Notes under the pieces: generated by a model
What the model saw: only the letters and a program-made list of their open reading frames with translations
Database searches by the model: none
Told to the model about the DNA's origin: nothing
Translations under genes and position numbers: made by a program
Origin: Paenibacillus lutimineralis
GTDB taxonomy: Bacteria > Bacillota > Bacilli > Paenibacillales > Paenibacillaceae
Assembly: GCF_003991425.1 (NCBI RefSeq)
Contig: NZ_CP034346.1
Location: forward strand, 4,439,501-4,503,500
Length of the DNA: 64,000 nucleotides
Direction of reading: 5' to 3'
In this document: in pieces, positions 59,304 through 64,000 of the stretch
How the letters are laid out: the number at the start of each line of letters is the position of its first letter
Position numbering within the stretch: position 1 is the first letter of the stretch

Positions 59304-59543
59304 CAAATAAAAAAGCCCCTCATCTCTATTGAAGAGACGAGAGACTTATGTTCCCGCGGTACCACTCTACGTGCTGGACCTACTGATCCAACCTGCTCAA
59401 GGCTGGTTAACGTCCAGCTGCCGGATCTCCCTACTCACCTTAGCTTCAGAAGATCATCTCCCGGGTGCGCTTCACTCATCCTGTTCTGCACCGGCTTGCA
59501 CCGTCCCGGCTCGCTATTTGCAGGTTAGTATGAGTTACTCTCC
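59304..59543 (-). promoter_or_regulatory. T-box riboswitch of argS
   Basis: Minus strand: GGGAGAGTAACTC stem I base (AGTA GA-motif), a specifier region with GAAGCGCACC that offers CGC (Arg) as codon, and the conserved T-box AGAGTGGTACCGCGGGAA at 59353-59370, followed by the competing terminator stem and TTTTTTATTTG (59304-59343). Uncharged tRNA-Arg should stabilise the antiterminator and allow argS transcription. Confidence 0.92.
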
Positions 59544-59545
59544 CG

Positions 59546-59575
59546 ATCGTAGAATTTCATATAAAGAAAGTTCAA
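59546..59575 (-). promoter_or_regulatory. possible argS promoter with -35 from the repeat end
   Basis: Minus strand: TTGAAC (59575-59570), 18-base spacer, TACGAT (59551-59546), then the expected start near GGGAGAG. TTGAAC is the tip of the terminal inverted repeat of repeat copy 4. -10 matches 4 of 6 positions, so the call is tentative. Confidence 0.45.
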
Positions 59576-59925
59576 AAAGTCCGCTTTTGATAAGAAAACC
59601 GATCGATGTAATCCTAGGATGAGCGACCGCGATCCAGAGGTAGGTTTTCTTGCGATATAGAATTTCATCAGCCTCCGCTGATAACGAATAAATTCTATAT
59701 CTAACACGAAGTAATTCAAGAAGTAAACTCAGCATCGAATCTTGAATTCACCCGGGCCTGAGCGAATGCTTACGGAGTCATGTTTCCTACGGAAACATCT
59801 CAGGTGCTCACGTACAAACTACGCACGTTCCACTCCTCATGCCCTAGCTTCATCCAACTGAAGCGTTTCGAAGAAACGCACATCGGAAGCATACGCTTCG
59901 GTGCTGGAAACCGACCTTTTTGAAC
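59570..59925. repeat. palindromic intergenic repeat, copy 4 (356 bp, longest)
   Basis: GTTCAAAAAG and CTTTTTGAAC ends. Interior hairpins include AGAAAACC..GGTTTTCT, ATAGAATTT..AATTCTATA, ATGTTTCC-TAC-GGAAACAT and GCGTTTCGAAGAAACGC. Inverse orientation of copy 1. It lies between fxsA and the argS leader. Confidence 0.88.
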
Positions 59926-59964
59926 ATGTAATTTTAAATATTGTATACATGAAACCAGCATAAG

Positions 59965-60357
59965 TCAACGACGATGAAATGTGATCGAACCATCCTTCAT
60001 CTTCTTCTCTATCCATTTCAAGAGCAGTTTCCGGTAGATCAGACGAGTGAGCGGGAACACCATCGTAAACCCAATAATGTCCGTGACAAAGCCGGGAAGC
60101 AGCAGTAAAATTCCTCCAAAGAACACACACATTCCATCCAACATCGTGCGTCCGGGAATCTGCCCGCCATTCATTTGCGATTTCGCATCTGCCATGACCT
60201 TGCTGCCTTCGAACTGCATCATCAAGCCGCCGATAATCGAAGTCGCAACGGTCAGGAAGATCGTCCTGCCTACGCCCAGCCTTCCTCCAACCTCAACATA
60301 TCCCCAAAACTCTACAATTGGAAATAATACAATCAAAACGGCAATCCATTTGCGCAT
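59965..60357 (-). CDS. fxsA: FxsA-family membrane protein
   Basis: 130 residues from the ATG at 60357 (AAAAGGAG before it). Short membrane protein with three helices: MRKWIAVLIVLFPIVEFW, LTVATSIIGGLMM and GGILLLLPGFVTDIIGF. Equivalent to Bacillus YtzA; FxsA relieves phage T7 exclusion in E. coli, otherwise function unknown. Confidence 0.88.
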   Translation of the reverse strand: MRKWIAVLIVLFPIVEFWGYVEVGGRLGVGRTIFLTVATSIIGGLMMQFEGSKVMADAKSQMNGGQIPGRTMLDGMCVFFGGILLLLPGFVTDIIGFTMVFPLTRLIYRKLLLKWIEKKMKDGSITFHRR

Positions 60358-60446
60358 AAATAACTCCTTTTCACCAGCAAGTTTCTTCAGCAAAAAATTC
60401 CTATGAATCATATTTTACCGTTTTGAGACTCCAGAATCAAAATTGT

Positions 60447-60866
60447 TCAGGACTTACTCGCTTTCTCAAATGCAGAATACCATTCAGGAAACACTTTCTT
60501 GAATTGCACAGGCTTAAAGTCCTCGCGTCTAACTACATAATGGACCGATGTACCTACGACGCATAATGTCCCATCACCGTTAAATACTTCATAAGCATAT
60601 TCGGTCTTAACTCCCCCGTTCTGCTTGATCCAGGTGCGAAGCAGCACCTCTTCACCATAACGGATTCCCCGCTTATACTCGACTTTCATCTCCTGAACCG
60701 GAGAGATGTAACCGGACTTCTCCATCTCGAAATAGCTTAAGCCAAGGTCCTGGATTAACTTCAACCGACCGGCCTCGAACCATTCCAAATAATGTGAGTG
60801 ATAAATAATTCCCATCATATCATATTCAAAATATTTAGGTGTGATGCCGAGCTCACTTACATACAT
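60447..60866 (-). CDS. acyl-CoA thioesterase (YbgC/4HBT family)
   Basis: 139 residues, one hotdog domain. Catalytic region EYDMMGIIYHSHYLEWFEAG (Asp-x-x-Gly-x-x-x-H-x-x-Y) and VEYKRGIRYGEEVLLRTWIK. Hydrolyses acyl-CoA thioesters; chain length unknown. Confidence 0.9.
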   Translation of the reverse strand: MYVSELGITPKYFEYDMMGIIYHSHYLEWFEAGRLKLIQDLGLSYFEMEKSGYISPVQEMKVEYKRGIRYGEEVLLRTWIKQNGGVKTEYAYEVFNGDGTLCVVGTSVHYVVRREDFKPVQFKKVFPEWYSAFEKASKS

Positions 60867-60911
60867 GCTCTATAATTCCTCCTCTTGTGCTTAATTATAT
60901 CGATCTCTATT

Positions 60912-60957
60912 GAAAAAAAAGCAATGGCACACCGTCGCCGGTTGTCCCATTGCTTCT
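60912..60957 (-). terminator. terminator of pyk
   Basis: AAGCAATGG/CCATTGCTT stem followed by TTTTTTTCAATA on the minus strand, 35 bases past the pyk stop. Confidence 0.85.
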
Positions 60958-60990
60958 TATCTCTATGCACTATAACAGTGCATCTTATAA

Positions 60991-62412
60991 TTAGTTATGA
61001 ACTTGGCCAATCTTGATCAGGTTCGTCGAACCGGAGCTTCCAAGTGGAATTCCAGCCGTAATGACTACGAGATCTCCATCAACAACGACACCAGAATCAA
61101 GTCCGCCCTTCATCGCATTGTCGAACATTTCATCCGTAGATGTAGCTGTATGACCTTTAACCGGAATAACGCCCCAGTTCAAAGCAAGGCGACGCAAGGT
61201 TTGATCTTGAGTCGTTACAGCAATGATCGGTGCTTGTGGACGATACTTCGATACCATACGAGCTGTATAGCCTGTTTCTGTCGAAGTGATGATCGCCTTA
61301 GCGTTCAGTTCAAGCGCAGAAGTCGTTACAGCTTGGCTGATTGCTTCAGTAACGGTAGTCTCTTGAGCGATTCTTTGCTTCACGAGAATACCATGATAGT
61401 CAAGCGCAGACTCAGCCTTCTCAGCGATACGAGACATCGTCCGAACAGACTCAACCGGATATTTACCAGCAGCCGTCTCGCCGGAGAGCATGATTGCATC
61501 TGTGCCGTCAAGGATCGCATTCGCTACGTCACTTGCTTCAGCGCGGGTAGGTCTTGGGTTGCGCTGCATGGAGTCAAGCATTTGCGTTGCAGTAATAACT
61601 GGCTTGCCAACACGGTTACATTTCTCGATCATCAATTTTTGCACGAGCGGCACATCTTCAGCAGGAATTTCCACGCCAAGGTCACCACGTGCTACCATCA
61701 AGCCGTCGGACACTTCAAGGATTTCATCCAGGTTGTCCACACCTTGTTGGTTCTCAATCTTCGAGATAATTTGGATATGTGCTGCGTTCAAGCTTTCGAG
61801 CAGTTTACGAATTTCAAGTACGTCGCTTGCTTTACGAACGAAGGAAGCCGCAATGAAATCGATGCCTTGTTCAACCCCAAACTTGATATCGTTAGCGTCT
61901 TTCTCTGTAATACCTGGCAAAGAGATGTTTACGCCTGGAACGTTAACACCCTTCTTGCTCTTGATCGTACCGCCATTAACAATGCGGCATTTGATTTCCG
62001 TACCTTGAACTTCTTCAACGGTCAATCCGATCAGACCATCGTCGATCAGAATGGTCGAACCCACTTTCACATCTCCAGGAAGCTCTTTGTAAGTTACAGA
62101 GATACGGCTCTTGTCACCGAGGATTTCTTCGGTGGTCAAAGTGATGAACTCGTCTTGTACAAGTTCAATTGGCTCTTCTTTCAATTTACCGGTGCGAATT
62201 TCAGGACCTTTGGTGTCCAGCAGTATGGCGATCGTTTTCCCCAACTCTTTGCTCGCTTGGCGAATCGTCTTGATTCTGTTGCCATGCTCCTCGAAATCAC
62301 CATGCGAGAAGTTCAGGCGAGCAACGTTCATTCCGGCCATGATTAATTTCTTGGTGTTTTCTAACGATTCACTGGAAGGACCGATAGTACATACGATTTT
62401 TGTTTTGCGCAT
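60991..62412 (-). CDS. pyk: pyruvate kinase
   Basis: 473 residues. [30 protein letters not shown], active-site Lys in [30 protein letters not shown] and [20 protein letters not shown]. Ends at about 473 where Bacillus Pyk (585) has an extra C-terminal PEP-utilising-like domain; that domain is absent. Transcribed after accA. Confidence 0.95.
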   Translation of the reverse strand: MRKTKIVCTIGPSSESLENTKKLIMAGMNVARLNFSHGDFEEHGNRIKTIRQASKELGKTIAILLDTKGPEIRTGKLKEEPIELVQDEFITLTTEEILGDKSRISVTYKELPGDVKVGSTILIDDGLIGLTVEEVQGTEIKCRIVNGGTIKSKKGVNVPGVNISLPGITEKDANDIKFGVEQGIDFIAASFVRKASDVLEIRKLLESLNAAHIQIISKIENQQGVDNLDEILEVSDGLMVARGDLGVEIPAEDVPLVQKLMIEKCNRVGKPVITATQMLDSMQRNPRPTRAEASDVANAILDGTDAIMLSGETAAGKYPVESVRTMSRIAEKAESALDYHGILVKQRIAQETTVTEAISQAVTTSALELNAKAIITSTETGYTARMVSKYRPQAPIIAVTTQDQTLRRLALNWGVIPVKGHTATSTDEMFDNAMKGGLDSGVVVDGDLVVITAGIPLGSSGSTNLIKIGQVHN

Positions 62413-62535
62413 TTTGGGTTTCCTCCGTTTTAATGTTCTCTCTATACTTTTTTAATTCATCTTTTCCAACAACTAAATCTACTACAGTTTGACCGATTTG
62501 TATAGGGAATTTGTCATATTAACAATTTAACTGTC

Positions 62536-63633
62536 CTATTCATTTCCTGAACCGGTAGATTCTATAACAACTTTGTCTTTATCTTCGGCATGTTTTTCGT
62601 CCAGCTCTTGCTTGACCACCAGCACAGGCTCAGCAGTTGCCGCTTCATCGGAATTGGAAAGTTCGGCTTCAGTTCTTGCCGTCTCCGTAAATTTGCCGAT
62701 TTTACGAAACTTTCTGTAGCGATCCTCCAGCAGCTCGTCCGAATTCATAATGGACAATTCCTGTAATTGAATAAGCAACTCCTGTTTGATCGCTGTTGCG
62801 GTTGTCTCGTAATCACGATGAGCACCACCGCGAGGTTCAGGAATAATGCCTTCGATGACTTCCATCTCCAGTAGGTCCTGAGCAGTAATCCTCATCGCTT
62901 CGGCCGCCTTATCCGCCTTGGAGGCATCCTTCCACAAAATCGAAGCTGCTCCGTTTGGCGAGATCGCAGAATATATAGCGTTCTCCAGCATAAGAACTCG
63001 GTTGCCGACACCAAGTGCTAGAGCGCCACCGCTGCCGCCTTCGCCAATAACTACACAAATCACAGGTACGCGAAGCGCAGCCATCTCCAGCAGGTTGCGG
63101 GCGATCGCCTCGGATTGACCTCTCTCCTCCGCTGTACTGCCTGGATAAGCGCCTTTGGTATCAATAAAGGTGATAACGGGTCTGCCGAACTTCTCAGCTT
63201 GATGCATCAGTCTCAGCGCCTTGCGGAACCCTTCCGGATGCGGACTACCGAAGAATCGGGCGATATTGTCCTTCGTATCCTTACCGCGTTGCTGGCCGAC
63301 GACCGTTACAGCGGTTCCATCCAACTTAGCCAGACCGCCCACAATGGCTAGATCGTCTCCAAATAGACGGTCCCCATGCAGCTCAATGAAATCTTCAAAG
63401 ATCAGGTTAATCAGATCCAACGAGGTTGGACGCTGATGATGTCTAGCCAGATGCATCTTCTGCGATGGCGTTATGTAGCTGTATATTTCTTCCTCCAGCT
63501 GCTTGTAACGTTCCTCTAGCCGTGCAACTTCTTCGCTGAAATCGATTCCCTTCTCCTGGCCAAACTGCTTCAGTTCATTAATTTTCTCGCGCAGTTTCAC
63601 AAGAGGTGTCTCAAAAGGCAATTCTCCAGCCAT
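62536..63633 (-). CDS. accA: acetyl-CoA carboxylase carboxyltransferase subunit alpha
   Basis: 365 residues. Catalytic [19 protein letters not shown] and the [20 protein letters not shown] loop. About 45 residues longer than usual (near 320): after the family end [12 protein letters not shown] comes an acidic, repeat-free tail [15 protein letters not shown]. Makes malonyl-CoA with AccD. Start follows the accD stop without a gap. Confidence 0.95.
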   Translation of the reverse strand: MAGELPFETPLVKLREKINELKQFGQEKGIDFSEEVARLEERYKQLEEEIYSYITPSQKMHLARHHQRPTSLDLINLIFEDFIELHGDRLFGDDLAIVGGLAKLDGTAVTVVGQQRGKDTKDNIARFFGSPHPEGFRKALRLMHQAEKFGRPVITFIDTKGAYPGSTAEERGQSEAIARNLLEMAALRVPVICVVIGEGGSGGALALGVGNRVLMLENAIYSAISPNGAASILWKDASKADKAAEAMRITAQDLLEMEVIEGIIPEPRGGAHRDYETTATAIKQELLIQLQELSIMNSDELLEDRYRKFRKIGKFTETARTEAELSNSDEAATAEPVLVVKQELDEKHAEDKDKVVIESTGSGNE

Positions 63634-64000
63634 TTATGCTCCTCCCTTCACGCTGTGCAAGTCGATCAATTTGGTCAGCATCGCCTTAAGCTCTTTACGA
63701 TGAACTACGAGGTCTAACTGACCATGCTGCAGGTTAAATTCCGCGGTCTGGAAATCATCCGGCAGCTTCTGACGAATCGTCTGCTCAATGACAATTCTGC
63801 CGGCAAATCCGAACACAGCCCCTGGTTCAGCGATGATAATATCACCAAGCATAGCAAAGCTGGCCGATACCCCCCCGGTAGTCGGATCGGTAATGACCGA
63901 AATATAGAATCCACCCTGTTCATTATGGCGGGATAGAGCTGCACTCGTCTTCGCCATCTGCATCAGACTGAGGATACTCTCTTGCATACGAGCCCCGCCC
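63634..64000 (-). CDS. accD: acetyl-CoA carboxylase carboxyltransferase subunit beta, 5' part cut by window edge
   Basis: The frame is open to the window edge: [20 protein letters not shown], then [20 protein letters not shown] and [20 protein letters not shown] are AccD. About 122 C-terminal residues seen; zinc finger end lies outside. Immediately upstream of accA, as in other Bacillales. Confidence 0.94.
   Translation of the reverse strand, partial: GGARMQESILSLMQMAKTSAALSRHNEQGGFYISVITDPTTGGVSASFAMLGDIIIAEPGAVFGFAGRIVIEQTIRQKLPDDFQTAEFNLQHGQLDLVVHRKELKAMLTKLIDLHSVKGGA

Noticed and set aside
60997..62346. 449-codon frame opposite pyk
   Set aside because: Antisense of a highly expressed, codon-biased gene; contains no recognisable domain.

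Overview
The window looks like chromosomal DNA of a spore-forming, chitin-degrading Bacillales bacterium, most probably Paenibacillus. Pointers are an alpha/beta small acid-soluble spore protein, a YjcZ-type spore peptide, a giant SLH-anchored surface protein, a secreted AA10 LPMO with FN3 and chitin-binding modules, a T-box in front of argS, and a backbone syntenic with the Bacillus subtilis stretch accDA-pyk-ytzA-ytvI-citZ-icd-phoPR-polA-mutM-coaE-nrdR.

Left part (1-12.2 kb): a UPF0210 gene running off the edge and its ACT-domain partner, a response regulator/ABC-transporter/sensor-kinase module of the peptide-antibiotic detoxification type, a DoxX-like membrane protein, and a 5.3-kb gene for an NHL/FN3/SLH surface protein behind a TetR regulator.

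Middle left (12.4-23.5 kb): a tRNA-Ala(GGC) integration hot spot. A tRNA-Ala gene on the minus strand is split: its 5' part lies at 23466-23495 and its 3' part at 14513-14571, 8.9 kb apart. Between them sits a decaying prophage-like element with a large serine recombinase (two frameshifts), an intact replacement tRNA-Ala(GGC), an ArpU regulator, a methylase fragment, an SSB-tip protein, a DUF5052-like lipoprotein, a metallopeptidase-like protein, and a broken HEPN-like/DUF2441 pair. In the excised circle the recombinase frame would run through the attachment core into a different C-terminus, a double stop and a terminator. A further degenerate tRNA-Ala copy with the same terminator (12453-12574) brackets an HxlR regulator and an AHL-lactonase-like enzyme, suggesting an older insertion at the same target.

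Middle right (23.6-38.5 kb): an Rrf2 regulator with two matching palindromic operators around an AbrB-type exporter and an isochorismatase-like hydrolase, an EamA transporter, the LPMO, an orphan radical SAM enzyme with a structured leader, a DedA protein, a His-rich Sm-like protein, the pstSCAB operon with a Pho box, a broken nuclease-like gene followed by unusual TAACGGAAA palindromic modules, nrdR and a SASP gene.

Right part (38.5-64 kb): housekeeping genes on the minus strand: lytic transglycosylase, coaE, mutM, polA, phoU, a second pstB, a soluble CBS chemoreceptor-like protein, phoP and phoR (phoR upstream of phoP, with a Pho box between them), class I fumarase, icd, citZ, argS with T-box, fxsA, a thioesterase, pyk, accA and partial accD. 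A phosphate-starvation theme links pstSCAB, pstB2-phoU and phoP, each preceded by a Pho box. A family of terminal-inverted-repeat palindromic elements (four copies plus a remnant) occupies intergenic spaces; one copy abuts the argS leader and may supply its -35 box.
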